Shown here piece after piece: positions 1 to 8,582 of a stretch of DNA of 39,064 nucleotides; position 1 is the first letter of the stretch; each line of letters opens with the position of its first letter. The stretch is from the NCBI GenBank assembly GCA_035906055.1, contig JAMIFV010000052.1, forward strand, positions 1-39,064, read 5' to 3'. This DNA comes from JAMIFV01 sp035906055 (GTDB taxonomy: Bacteria; Pseudomonadota; Alphaproteobacteria; Rickettsiales; JABCZZ01). The notes under the pieces are model-generated. The model was not told the DNA's origin and did no database searches. It saw only the letters and a program-made list of their open reading frames with translations. Both the position numbers and the translations under genes were made by a program.

Positions 1-119
1 GGTGTCCCGATGCTCGCCAGCGATGCAGGCAATACGTGCATTTGTACGATTGAAGGCCGCGTTTCAGACCATTCTTTTTAGTCGAACTCCGGTGGCACTT
101 AGGACAGTTTTTGATTCAT
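1..119 (-). mobile_element. Transposase N-terminus, zinc ribbon, frameshifted and cut by window edge
   Basis: Reading the minus strand from about 106 down to 1 gives a peptide with two Cys-x2-Cys pairs (CPKC and CTYC) separated by a basic KKNGLKRGLQSYK stretch, followed by a Trp/Arg segment. This is the zinc ribbon found at the N-terminus of several bacterial transposase families (IS1595-, IS1- or IS256/IS1249-like); the family cannot be fixed from 35 residues. The frame has a stop at 116-118 just upstream. The only nearby ATG (117-119) lies in another frame and would read MNQKLS then stop. The two frames meet at a run of five A (108-112 on the plus strand as T). Removing one A would give a start MNQNCPKC. 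The gene is therefore either frameshifted, uses programmed slippage, or carries a sequence error. The rest of the element lies outside the window. Confidence 0.6.
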
Positions 120-200
120 TTCGTTTCAAACCATAGGTTAAAAGCATGATTCTAATACAATATATATCAAAAACAGCCCCCCATTTCTTTAATTATGCCA

Positions 201-276
201 AAACAGGGCTTTTTGAGAACCGGAGCGCAGCGTACGTATAAGTACGTGAGCACCGGAAGCGCAAAAAGCCCTGTTT
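201..276. repeat. Long hairpin repeat downstream of the first chemoreceptor
   Basis: A perfect 15-base inverted repeat, 201-215 against 262-276 (AAACAGGGCTTTTTG and its complement), encloses a 46-base centre. The centre itself holds CGTAC (231-235) facing GTACG (242-246) and two CCGGA/CACCGG-like boxes. It lies 20 bases beyond the stop codon of the minus-strand receptor, so it can act as a transcription end, but it is longer than a simple terminator and has the look of a dispersed intergenic palindrome. No second full copy was seen in the window. Confidence 0.7.
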
Positions 277-296
277 GCAGCCAGCCGCAGTAGAGA

Positions 297-1997
297 TTAA
301 GCAGTAATCTGCTTAACGCATTCACTTATTTCACCCACGCCCTGTGAAGTGCGCTGCATATTGGTGGATATCTCCTGCGTCACGGCGCTCTGCTCTTCAA
401 TGGCACTGGCAACGCCGTTCACATATCCTGATACGGCGCTGGTCGTATGGTTGATATCGCTCACGCCTGCCGCCACCGCCGAGGATGTTTCCTGCATGGA
501 CTTGATCTTGCTGGCGATATCGTCCGTGGCCCTGGTGGTCTGGGTGGCAAGGTTCTTCACTTCGGAAGCGACCACCGCAAAACCTTTGCCCGCCTCACCC
601 GCCCGTGCAGCCTCGATCGTGGCATTGAGCGCCAGCAAATTGACCTGATTGGCGATATTGCGGATGAGTTCCACGATACCTTCCATGTCGCGCGAGTTTT
701 CCTGCAGCCTAGTGCTGGCGTCTTCCGCCGATTTAGTCTTGTTTACGATGTCGTTCACCGCCTGTTGCGAGAGCGTCATGTTCTTGCTGATCTCACTGAT
801 GGACGCGGTCATTTCTTCCACCGCCGCCGCAACGCTCTGCACGTTGGTGTTGGTGCCGGCTACAAGCTGGCTCACATTGATACGCGCCTTCATCTGACTG
901 GTGATGTCGGATGCGAATTTCACGACCTTGAAAGGTTTGCCGTTCATATCAAGGATAGGATTATACGATGCCGCAATCCATATCTCCCTGCCGCCCTTGC
1001 CGTAGCGGCAGTATTCCGCCTGCTGGTATTCACCGCGATTCAGTTGTTCCCAGAACTGCCGGTATTCTTCGCTCCTGGCATAATCGGGCGCGACAAACAT
1101 ACGGTGATGCCTGCCTTTGATCTCGTCCAGTGAATAACCAAGCGTATCGAGGAAATTCCTGTTCGCCTCGATAATAGTGCCGTCCAGCTCGAAATGAATG
1201 ACCGCCTGCGCTTTGTTGATGGCTTCAATTTGCCCGGCATAATCGGCATTGGTTATTTTCTGACGGGTGATGTCGGTAGCATATTTCACCACTTTGAACG
1301 GCTTGCCGTTCATATCGAGAATCGGGTTGTAGCTGGCCTCGATCCATATCTCCTTGCCGCCCTTTCCAAGTCGGCGGAACTGTCCGGCCTCAAATTGCCC
1401 GCTGGCCAGCTTCTTCCAGAACTGGCGATATTCCTCGCTCCTGGCATAAACGGGTTCCACGAACATGCTGTGATGCCTGCCCACGATTTCGTCGCGGTCA
1501 TACCCTACCGCACCGAGGAAGTTGCTGTTCGCTTCCATGATCGTGCCGTCCAGTTCGAAATGGATCACCGCCTGTGACTTGCTGATAGCCTCAATCTGCC
1601 CGGCATGGCCGGCATTGGTGAGCTTCTGGCTGGTGATGTCAGTGGCATATTTGACAATACCCACAACTTTTCCGCGTGTATCGCGGATAGGATTGTAGCT
1701 CGCTTCGATCCACACTTCCCTGCCGCCTTTGCCGATCCTGCGGAACTGGGTGGAATGGGTCTTGCCCTGTGCAAGGCTTTGCCAGAATTCCGTATATTTT
1801 GTATCCTTGGCCTCGCTGGAATCGACGAACATACGGTGATGCTTGCCCACGATCTCCCTGGACTCATACCCCATTGCGCCCAGAAAATTCTCGTTGGCTT
1901 TAATAATGGTCCCATCCGGCTTGAAATAAATGACCGCATTGGACTGGTCGAGCGCCTTGACCTCGGCCTTGGGAGAGAACGCCTTTTTTGCAAACAT
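297..1997 (-). CDS. Soluble methyl-accepting chemotaxis protein with three PAS domains (BdlA-like)
   Basis: 566 residues with no membrane segment and no HAMP domain. Three PAS domains occupy about residues 12-125, 133-247 and 255-370. Each carries an ANxNFL motif, a HHxMFV box, a GKGG(R/K)E(I/V)WI(E/A)ASYNPI core and ends in (Y/F)A(T/S)DIT. The rest is a coiled-coil receptor signalling domain, whose conserved tip (NQVNLLALNATIEAARAG and following) lies at 450-487. Soluble receptors of this type, such as BdlA of Pseudomonas, sense redox or energy state through PAS-bound cofactors and signal to CheA/CheW. The ligand here is unknown. The start has TGAGGT about six bases upstream. The gene follows dnaE on the same strand after 80 bases. 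A close paralogue with the same architecture lies at 25445-27142. No CheR-binding pentapeptide is seen at the C-terminus. Confidence 0.92.
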   Translation of the reverse strand: MFAKKAFSPKAEVKALDQSNAVIYFKPDGTIIKANENFLGAMGYESREIVGKHHRMFVDSSEAKDTKYTEFWQSLAQGKTHSTQFRRIGKGGREVWIEASYNPIRDTRGKVVGIVKYATDITSQKLTNAGHAGQIEAISKSQAVIHFELDGTIMEANSNFLGAVGYDRDEIVGRHHSMFVEPVYARSEEYRQFWKKLASGQFEAGQFRRLGKGGKEIWIEASYNPILDMNGKPFKVVKYATDITRQKITNADYAGQIEAINKAQAVIHFELDGTIIEANRNFLDTLGYSLDEIKGRHHRMFVAPDYARSEEYRQFWEQLNRGEYQQAEYCRYGKGGREIWIAASYNPILDMNGKPFKVVKFASDITSQMKARINVSQLVAGTNTNVQSVAAAVEEMTASISEISKNMTLSQQAVNDIVNKTKSAEDASTRLQENSRDMEGIVELIRNIANQVNLLALNATIEAARAGEAGKGFAVVASEVKNLATQTTRATDDIASKIKSMQETSSAVAAGVSDINHTTSAVSGYVNGVASAIEEQSAVTQEISTNMQRTSQGVGEISECVKQITA

Positions 1998-2020
1998 ACT
2001 ATACCTCAGGTTGTATTTCT

Positions 2021-2032
2021 TTGTACAAATAC
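2021..2032. promoter_or_regulatory. TTGTACAAATAC motif shared by two receptor upstream regions
   Basis: TTGTACAAATAC lies 24 bases upstream of the start codon of the minus-strand triple-PAS receptor. The same 12 bases occur at 25333-25344 upstream of the paralogous receptor, in the opposite orientation relative to the gene, but its core TTGTACAA is its own reverse complement. It could be an operator for a shared regulator or a chance match in AT-rich DNA. Confidence 0.3.
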
Positions 2033-2077
2033 CCCTTAAGTGTTAATTTTCCATTAATGGTTGAAAATCTGATTATT

Positions 2078-5000
2078 CTAGGCAACTTCCCGGCAGTCGT
2101 GGATACCTTCAAGCGTAGGTATCTGCAGCACCTTCTCAGGCGTCAGCGCATATTTACCGGGCAATGTCAGTTCGGCATACTGTCCTTCTTCCAACGGCAC
2201 CTGCAACGCTATCTGTGCGCCTGCAGCGGAGGGCGCACCAATCACGTTTCGTAACGACTGCGCTGCGCGTGTGGAATCCAGCGTGATAAACAATTTCGGC
2301 GGCACGGCGAGATGCTTCACGTTCGCGATCGCTTCTTCCATCAGCACAGCAGATTGCAATATAAGGCGCATTCCCGCTTCCTCTTTCTTGCCGTCAGCGT
2401 GCACCACCACCATGGCGCCCTCCGTCAGCAGAGGGCGCATGCGGTTGAGTATATCCTCTTTGAAAATGCTCACTTCGAACACGCCACTTTCATCCGAAAG
2501 CGTCACGAAGGCAAAGCGCCCCTTTTCAGAAGACTTGATCTTCATCTTGCTCACCAGCCCGGCCACTTTCACGGGCGCATAATTGCTGCCGAGCCTACCG
2601 GCCAGCTTGTTCGCCGCCACCACACTGATTCGCTGCAGTGCAGCACGATACACCTGAATGGGATGCGCGGTAAGATAGAAGCCCAGCGCTTCATTCTCGC
2701 ACTCCATGCGCTGGCTTGGCGCCCAGTCCTCGCATAACGGCAAAGCGGGGGTGGTGGCCTTGAGCGCGGAGCTGTCGCCGAACAGGCTCACCTGGTTGCT
2801 GGCTTTCTCGCGCGCAGAGGATTGATGATGTGAAATCACAAGCTCCAACGCGTTGAAAAGCTGCTGGCGGTTCTTGTGCAGGTTGTCGAACGCGCCCGAC
2901 TTCACCATCGCTTCCAGTTGGCGCTTGTTCATCACCTGCGAATCGAGGCGCGAGGCCATTTGCCACACGTCCCTGAACAGGCCTCCGGCTGCGCGTTCTA
3001 AAGCAAGGGCTTTCATGGCCTGCTCGCCCACACCTTTGAGTGCGCCAAGACCATAGCGTATCGCATTCTCGCCTTCCGGCACGAACACCGCTTCGGAAGC
3101 GTTCACGTCCGGTGGCAGCATTTTTATGCCGCTTCGCCCCGCTTCTTCACGGAAGATGGCGAGTTTATCCGTATTCTGGATATCGAGCGTCATCGAGGCG
3201 GCGAAGAATTCCACCGGATGATTGGCCTTGAGATAGGCGGTCTGGTAGGCCACCACCGCATAGGCCGCTGCGTGCGACTTGTTGAAGCCGTATTCGGCGA
3301 ACTTGGCAATGAGATCGAAAATGGCGGAGGCCTGATCCTTCGGCACACCGTTCTGCACCGAGCGATCGACGAAAATATTGCGTTGCGCTTCCATTTCCGC
3401 ACGGATCTTTTTACCCATGGCGCGGCGCAGCAGATCCGCTTCGCCAAGGCTGTAGCCCGCCAGCACCTGCGCGATCTGCATTACCTGTTCCTGATAGATG
3501 ATAACGCCGAACGTTTCGCGCAGCACCCCTTCGAGCTTGGCATGCATGTATTGCGGCTTTTCCTGCCCGTGCTTGCGCGCCGTGTAGGTGGGAATATTTT
3601 CCATGGGGCCCGGACGGTAGAGCGACACCAGCGCGATGAGGTCTTCAAGGCAGTCGGGTTTGAGTTTTTTCAGCGTATCGCGCATGCCCGCCGATTCCAT
3701 CTGGAATACGCCGGTCGTATCGCCCTGCGAAAGCATCGCATAGGTCGCCTTATCGCCTTCGGGTAGTTTGAGCAGGTCTATATGGACACCCTTGCGCGCC
3801 ACCAGTTCCACCGCCTTCTGCAATACGGTGAGGGTTTTGAGGCCGAGGAAGTCGAACTTCACCAGACCTGCCATTTCGGCATATTTCATCGAATACTGTA
3901 CCACGCGCATATCCGATTTAGGATCGCGGTACATCGGCACCAGTTCATCGAGCGGCCTGTCACCGATCACCACACCCGCCGCATGCGTGGAGGCATGGCG
4001 GTTGAGGCCTTCGAGCTTGAGCGCGATATCCACCATCTTGGCGACCGTTTCATCGTCCTCAATGGCTTTTTTGAGCGCCGGTTCCTGCTCGATGGCCTGC
4101 GCCAGCGTCACGGGGTTGGCCGGGTTGTTGGGCACGAATTTGCAGATGGAGTCCACCTGCCCGTAAGGCATTTGCAGCACGCGGCCCACGTCGCGCAGCA
4201 CGGCGCGCGCCTGTAATTTACCGAACGTGATGATCTGCGCCACACGCTCAGCGCCGTATTTCTGCTGCACATAACGGATCACCTCGTCGCGGCGATCCTG
4301 GCAGAAATCCACGTCGAAGTCAGGCATAGACACACGCTCGGGGTTCAGGAAGCGCTCGAACAGCAGGCCGTAGCGCAGCGGGTCAAGATCGGTGATCTTC
4401 AGCGCCCATGCGGCAAGCGAACCCGCACCCGAACCACGGCCCGGCCCCACGGGTATACCGTTATCCTTACTCCAGCGGATGAAGTCCGATACGATGAGGA
4501 AGTAACCCGGAAACTGCATCTTGATGATGGTTTCGATCTCGAACTCAAGACGTTCGCGATAAGGCTTGGCGAGGCGGTCTTTGTCTTCATCGCTTAATCC
4601 TTCGGATAACACGTGGTTGGTAAGGCGTTCCTCCAACCCCGCTCGCGCCACATCACGCAGCATCTGCGCTTCATCCTCGGCAAAGGTCGGCAATATGGGT
4701 TTGCGCGAAGGCGACATCACCGCGCAGCGTCTGGCGATGGCTACGGTGTTCTCCAGCGCTTCGGGAATATCCCTGAACAGCTCGCACATCTGCCTGGGCG
4801 ACTTGAAATAATGCTCTTCGTTGAGGCGCGGGCGGTCAGGCTCCGGCACATAACGCCCGGAAGCGATACACATCAGCGCGTCATGCGATTCATACATCGC
4901 CGCGTCAGCGAAATAGACCTCGTTCGTCGCCACCAGCGGAACCCTATGCGCCATTGCCAGTTCAATGAATGCAGCCTCGGTGCGGCGTTCCGCTTCAAGC

Positions 5001-5545
5001 CCGTGGCGCATGAGTTCAATGTAAAGCCTGTCCGGAAACAGCCTCATAAGCTTTTGCAGGAACTGGTCGGCGGCTTCCCTGCGCCCCGCCAGCAGGCGCT
5101 TGCCCACGCCACCATGAATGCCAGCGGTGAGCGCTATCAGCCCGTCCGTGCAGCCTTCCAGCGCGCGGTATGGCAGCAGCGGGATGCTCGCCGCGTCCGG
5201 TTCCAGCCATGCGCGGCTGCCGAGCTTGAGCAGATTGGCATAGCCGGTCTCGTCTTTGGCGAGGAGCAACAATTGCTCGAACGTAGCGCGGTCATTCGTG
5301 TTGCGGGAAGCATCGCCGTCCACTTCCGGCTGGAAGGTAAGCAGGCAGCCGATGATAGGCTGCACGCCAGCGCCCAGCGCCGTGTAGGAGAAATCAAGCG
5401 AAGCAAAGAGATTATTGTTATCCGTCAGCGCAAGCGCGGGCATCTTGTTCTTCGATGCCAGGTCCACCAGTTGCTTCACGCGTATCGCGCCTTCAAGGAG
5501 CGAATAGGTACTGCGCGCGCGCAAATGGATGAAGGACGGATTCAT
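2078..5545 (-). CDS. dnaE: DNA polymerase III alpha subunit
   Basis: About 1155 residues, the usual length of DnaE1. The replicative polymerase extends primers within the holoenzyme. The N-terminus is a PHP domain (begins FIHLRARSTYSLLEGA). The palm follows, with GPGRGSGAGSLAAW and the catalytic acidic motif PDFDVDF. The NKSHAAAYA segment and tandem helix-hairpin-helix region lie further on, and an OB fold (VAGLVSKMKIKSSEKGRFAFV) sits near the C-terminus. I chose the ATG at 5545 (MNPSFIHLRA) because it matches the family start. A TTG five codons upstream (5560) is also open, and the AAGGGG directly before the ATG is too close to be an ideal ribosome site. An unknown secreted protein lies 132 bases upstream and a chemoreceptor gene downstream, on the same strand. 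Confidence 0.97.
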   Translation of the reverse strand: MNPSFIHLRARSTYSLLEGAIRVKQLVDLASKNKMPALALTDNNNLFASLDFSYTALGAGVQPIIGCLLTFQPEVDGDASRNTNDRATFEQLLLLAKDETGYANLLKLGSRAWLEPDAASIPLLPYRALEGCTDGLIALTAGIHGGVGKRLLAGRREAADQFLQKLMRLFPDRLYIELMRHGLEAERRTEAAFIELAMAHRVPLVATNEVYFADAAMYESHDALMCIASGRYVPEPDRPRLNEEHYFKSPRQMCELFRDIPEALENTVAIARRCAVMSPSRKPILPTFAEDEAQMLRDVARAGLEERLTNHVLSEGLSDEDKDRLAKPYRERLEFEIETIIKMQFPGYFLIVSDFIRWSKDNGIPVGPGRGSGAGSLAAWALKITDLDPLRYGLLFERFLNPERVSMPDFDVDFCQDRRDEVIRYVQQKYGAERVAQIITFGKLQARAVLRDVGRVLQMPYGQVDSICKFVPNNPANPVTLAQAIEQEPALKKAIEDDETVAKMVDIALKLEGLNRHASTHAAGVVIGDRPLDELVPMYRDPKSDMRVVQYSMKYAEMAGLVKFDFLGLKTLTVLQKAVELVARKGVHIDLLKLPEGDKATYAMLSQGDTTGVFQMESAGMRDTLKKLKPDCLEDLIALVSLYRPGPMENIPTYTARKHGQEKPQYMHAKLEGVLRETFGVIIYQEQVMQIAQVLAGYSLGEADLLRRAMGKKIRAEMEAQRNIFVDRSVQNGVPKDQASAIFDLIAKFAEYGFNKSHAAAYAVVAYQTAYLKANHPVEFFAASMTLDIQNTDKLAIFREEAGRSGIKMLPPDVNASEAVFVPEGENAIRYGLGALKGVGEQAMKALALERAAGGLFRDVWQMASRLDSQVMNKRQLEAMVKSGAFDNLHKNRQQLFNALELVISHHQSSAREKASNQVSLFGDSSALKATTPALPLCEDWAPSQRMECENEALGFYLTAHPIQVYRAALQRISVVAANKLAGRLGSNYAPVKVAGLVSKMKIKSSEKGRFAFVTLSDESGVFEVSIFKEDILNRMRPLLTEGAMVVVHADGKKEEAGMRLILQSAVLMEEAIANVKHLAVPPKLFITLDSTRAAQSLRNVIGAPSAAGAQIALQVPLEEGQYAELTLPGKYALTPEKVLQIPTLEGIHDCREVA

Positions 5546-5677
5546 CCCCTTTTGTAGCAAGGTGCTTTAAAACTAAAAAGAAGAATTTAAAGGGGACCAA
5601 AGTCATGCATAGTTGTTTAACACGCCCACCTCGTCGGCCAGGTCACTGTAAACAGCAACTTGAGAGAGAGCACCCAA

Positions 5678-6403
5678 TCACTGGCACCGGCCCAGCCAGC
5701 TGTAACTGATCATCTTGAAGAAGTCCGCGTCCTTACGGGTGAAGCTGGCCATGTAGCAGTCCCTGTCCTGGCTGGTGTTCTCACCGAACTTAATGGTAAG
5801 CAGTATGTCTTCCACATTATCGCGATTGAAGTCGCCGCGGCCAAATTCATTGATGGTGGCACGATAGCCGCGCTTGCATCCTTGTGTATATTCCTTGGGC
5901 TTGGTGGGATCGTCATTTATGCACATGGTGAGCTGCAGTACATCCGTGCCGTCTTTTGCTTTCTGCAGATCGGAGAACAGTATTTTTGGCGCTTCGCGAC
6001 GGGTAGCTTCTTCCATCGACACGTTCTGTGTGGCGGTTTCATATTCAAACCAGCAGGGGTACCTAGTGTTATTGTACCTGCTTGCCCCTGCCATGCACAG
6101 GTGCTTGGAGAAGCCTACCGCTTCTACAAAAGCCGGATTGGAAAACAGTGAGAGGCCCTTGCCAAGGAAAGAACGTGCGGCCACCTCGGAGCTTACGATC
6201 ACCGCCTGCCCCCAGCAGCCAAGATACGTGTTGGTATAGCCGATCTCGTCAGCCCGGTTGCGGAAGCTGTCGCGTATCAGGTCCTTCAGCACCATCCGGC
6301 ACTCCTCACTGAGCGGAGCCGCCTTGGCTTCAGGCGCGCCCGTCAGCGTAAGCAATGCAAGCAGCAGTAAGCCTGATTTTCTGCCCATAAAACGCGTCAC
6401 CAT
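5678..6403 (-). CDS. Secreted cysteine-rich protein of unknown function
   Basis: 241 residues. The N-terminus is a signal peptide (basic MVTRFMGRKSG, then LLLLALLTLTG and an AKA-type cleavage site near residue 28), so the protein is exported. I do not recognise a family. The mature part has about eight cysteines, which suggests disulfides in the periplasm. Near the C-terminus a GRGDFNRDNVEDILL segment looks like an FG-GAP or EF-hand type acidic loop that could bind calcium; similar 'DxNxDGxxDxx' loops occur in secreted proteins. The start ATG has a GGGG tract nearby; a second Met five codons in (6388) is possible. It sits between the PEGA-like lipoprotein gene and dnaE on the same strand. Confidence 0.75.
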   Translation of the reverse strand: MVTRFMGRKSGLLLLALLTLTGAPEAKAAPLSEECRMVLKDLIRDSFRNRADEIGYTNTYLGCWGQAVIVSSEVAARSFLGKGLSLFSNPAFVEAVGFSKHLCMAGASRYNNTRYPCWFEYETATQNVSMEEATRREAPKILFSDLQKAKDGTDVLQLTMCINDDPTKPKEYTQGCKRGYRATINEFGRGDFNRDNVEDILLTIKFGENTSQDRDCYMASFTRKDADFFKMISYSWLGRCQ

Positions 6404-6500
6404 GTCAACCCCGCAAAGATAAAAATTATTATTATTGATATCAAAGCGTTATAGCAATTTAAGGAAACTCTTCAATCTTTAAATGAACAGGAAAACCGGG

Positions 6501-7151
6501 CTATTCCGCCTGATGCAGGCCGCCGCCCAGCCGGGCCATAACCGCATAAGGCTCTGTGGTAACAGCACTTATCTGCCCGGCACCTGCACCCCTGACAAGC
6601 TCACCGTTCATAAGCTGGCGCAAGACCTCATCCAGCGGCTGGCCGGTTACCACCACCCTGCCGCCATTGCGTGAAAGCTGCTCGGCCAGTTGGATAGCGG
6701 CATCGGAAATGACCGGCTGCACCGCCTGCTGCGGCGCTGCGGCATCGTCTATCCTTGCCACGGCGGGCTGCTCGTTCAGGGTAATGAATATTCTGGAATC
6801 GTATTTGTGCGCGGCACCGGACGCGTTATCAACGATATCGCCGACGAAGCTCAGCTTGCCCATGGCCATGTTGCCCAGGCTGGTGATGGCCATATCCGAT
6901 TTATTGCGCCTGCTGGCGGTGATGTAACCGTCCTTGGAGCATTCCACGAGCACGTCGTTCTTGTTCTTGTGGATGGTGGCTACGCCCGGTGTCTGTACGC
7001 GCGCCAGAACAATGTCGTTATCCCTGATCACGCATTTGGCGCCGGAGGGGAAGCTATCAACGGAGATGTCCTGCGTACGCCCTTCGATAACGGTGGAGCA
7101 TGCAGAGGTGAACATGAGGATGATTACGGCGGCTAGCGATCTGGCTGACAT
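6501..7151 (-). CDS. PEGA-like lipoprotein
   Basis: 216 residues with a lipoprotein signal peptide: hydrophobic stretch AAVIILMFTSAC with the lipidated cysteine at residue 18. Residues about 25-75 (SVDSFPSGAKCVI ... TPGVATIHKNKNDV ... CSKDGY) read like a PEGA-type beta domain, a small surface-associated fold found in envelope lipoproteins. A short glycine-containing stretch and an Ala/Gln-rich linker follow. The C-terminal 60 residues (AIQLAEQLSRNGGRVVVTGQPLDEVLRQL) are likely helical and unassigned. AGGAAA lies about six bases before the ATG. It follows bamB on the same strand by 96 bases, so an outer-membrane or envelope role is plausible but only inferred. Confidence 0.75.
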   Translation of the reverse strand: MSARSLAAVIILMFTSACSTVIEGRTQDISVDSFPSGAKCVIRDNDIVLARVQTPGVATIHKNKNDVLVECSKDGYITASRRNKSDMAITSLGNMAMGKLSFVGDIVDNASGAAHKYDSRIFITLNEQPAVARIDDAAAPQQAVQPVISDAAIQLAEQLSRNGGRVVVTGQPLDEVLRQLMNGELVRGAGAGQISAVTTEPYAVMARLGGGLHQAE

Positions 7152-7247
7152 AAAGCGTTTCCTGTGGCCGGGCGATCATTCCACAGTAGCGGATTTATAT
7201 TAACCTGCGGTTAATTTATTAACTAATTGCGTAGATTCAGAGGCTGA

Positions 7248-8582
7248 TTAGTAAAGAGTATGCAGCCTTGCATCCCTGGTCACCAGATACAATTTACCGC
7301 CAGCAACCACAGGATTATTAATGATATTTTTTGGTATATCGATCGTTCCGACCGTGGAACCGTCCTTAGGCGCAAGCGCCAGCATTTTTCCATGCCCGCC
7401 CGCTACCAGCAACTGGCCGCCCGCCATGACCGGGCCATACCATACATAAGCGCCCCTGCGCCTGGCTTCGTTCTCATAACGCGGCAGCTGCACGGTCCAT
7501 TTTACCCTGCCGTCCGCTTTGTAGAAGCAGAACAATTGCTGTGATTCCGACAGCAGGAACACGAAATCGCCCGCCACCCATGCCGGGTTAAGCGACGGAA
7601 TATCCTGCTCCCAGAGGCGTCTGCCGGACAGCAGCGTGATCGCCGCGAAGAAGCCGCCGCTGCCGCCTGCATAGACCGTGTCATCCGCAATCACCGGCGC
7701 GCCGCCGATACCGGAGAAGCCGCCGGTTGCCGTGGTGTGGCGGGAAAGGATGAGCGTATCGCTCCAGACTTCCTGACCGCTGGCAGCATCGAGCGCATGC
7801 ACCTCACCGGAAGAATACGGCACTACGACCATGGAATCCTTTACCGACGGGGAAACCGCCGTGGCGAAGCCTACGTTCTCCGTGATGCCGCGATGGTTCC
7901 AGAGCGTTCTGCCGCTGGCGGCGTCAAGCACGAGCAACTGGTTGTCGGACGACAGTACGTACACTTTGCCCGCCGCTGCTTTGGGCGCATTGCGCAACGG
8001 CGTGCCCAGCGCCGATTTCCACAATACTTTACCGGTGGCCGCTTCCAGTGCCGCCACCTTGCCGTAACCGGAGGTCACGAAAAGCTTGCCGTCATCGTAT
8101 GCTATACCGCCGCCCAGCAGATCGGGTTCGTCTTTTTCCACCAAAGCATTGCTGGTCCATTTTACGGAGCTGATAGTAGCCGCGTCATGCGCGCTCACAT
8201 AGCCCTTGGCATCCACCGCGAACGCAAAGCCGCCTGCCACCACGGGATTGAGCACGGCGTGTTCTTCCCAGTCATTGCCGTCGCCAATGCGCACCGAATC
8301 ATGTTGCTTAAAACCCGTCCATGCCAGGTTGCCGGTGAGGCCGGGATTGCTGCCGCCCTCGGCTAGCCAGTCGCGGTTGGACTGCACCGCAGGAACGTTC
8401 ACGTCCGTATGTACGAGCGATGCGTCGGGTTTTATCTGCGTGATATCGGTAAGCGCGGAGATGCGCGTGCCCTGCAGCGGCGGCTTTTCTTCCGCACCGC
8501 CCATCCATTCGGGCATATCGTCGCATGCAGTCAGCAGCGACGTGCAGATCAGCGAGAAAAATATGCCGGAACGTACCTTCAT
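7248..8582 (-). CDS. bamB: Outer membrane assembly lipoprotein BamB
   Basis: 444 residues. BamB is a beta-propeller lipoprotein of the BAM complex that helps insert outer-membrane proteins. A lipoprotein signal (FFSLICTSLLTAC) places the lipidated Cys at residue 20. The rest consists of repeated PQQ-type blades with motifs such as AxDAxxGxxLW (GKVLWKSALGTPLRNAP, GRTLWNHRG, GQEVWSDTL, GRRLWEQDI, GRVKWTVQL). The ATG overlaps the stop of the yfgM-like gene as ATGA, indicating translational coupling. The yfgM-bamB order is conserved in proteobacteria, where der often follows; here der lies elsewhere, at 23744. Confidence 0.93.
   Translation of the reverse strand: MKVRSGIFFSLICTSLLTACDDMPEWMGGAEEKPPLQGTRISALTDITQIKPDASLVHTDVNVPAVQSNRDWLAEGGSNPGLTGNLAWTGFKQHDSVRIGDGNDWEEHAVLNPVVAGGFAFAVDAKGYVSAHDAATISSVKWTSNALVEKDEPDLLGGGIAYDDGKLFVTSGYGKVAALEAATGKVLWKSALGTPLRNAPKAAAGKVYVLSSDNQLLVLDAASGRTLWNHRGITENVGFATAVSPSVKDSMVVVPYSSGEVHALDAASGQEVWSDTLILSRHTTATGGFSGIGGAPVIADDTVYAGGSGGFFAAITLLSGRRLWEQDIPSLNPAWVAGDFVFLLSESQQLFCFYKADGRVKWTVQLPRYENEARRRGAYVWYGPVMAGGQLLVAGGHGKMLALAPKDGSTVGTIDIPKNIINNPVVAGGKLYLVTRDARLHTLY

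Noticed and set aside
447..1133. Long plus-strand frame opposite the first receptor
   Set aside because: It is the reverse shadow of a clear PAS/receptor gene, with no family pattern of its own.
4613..5557. 314-residue plus-strand frame opposite dnaE
   Set aside because: It mirrors the dnaE codons; its His/Arg-rich composition is typical of an antisense shadow.
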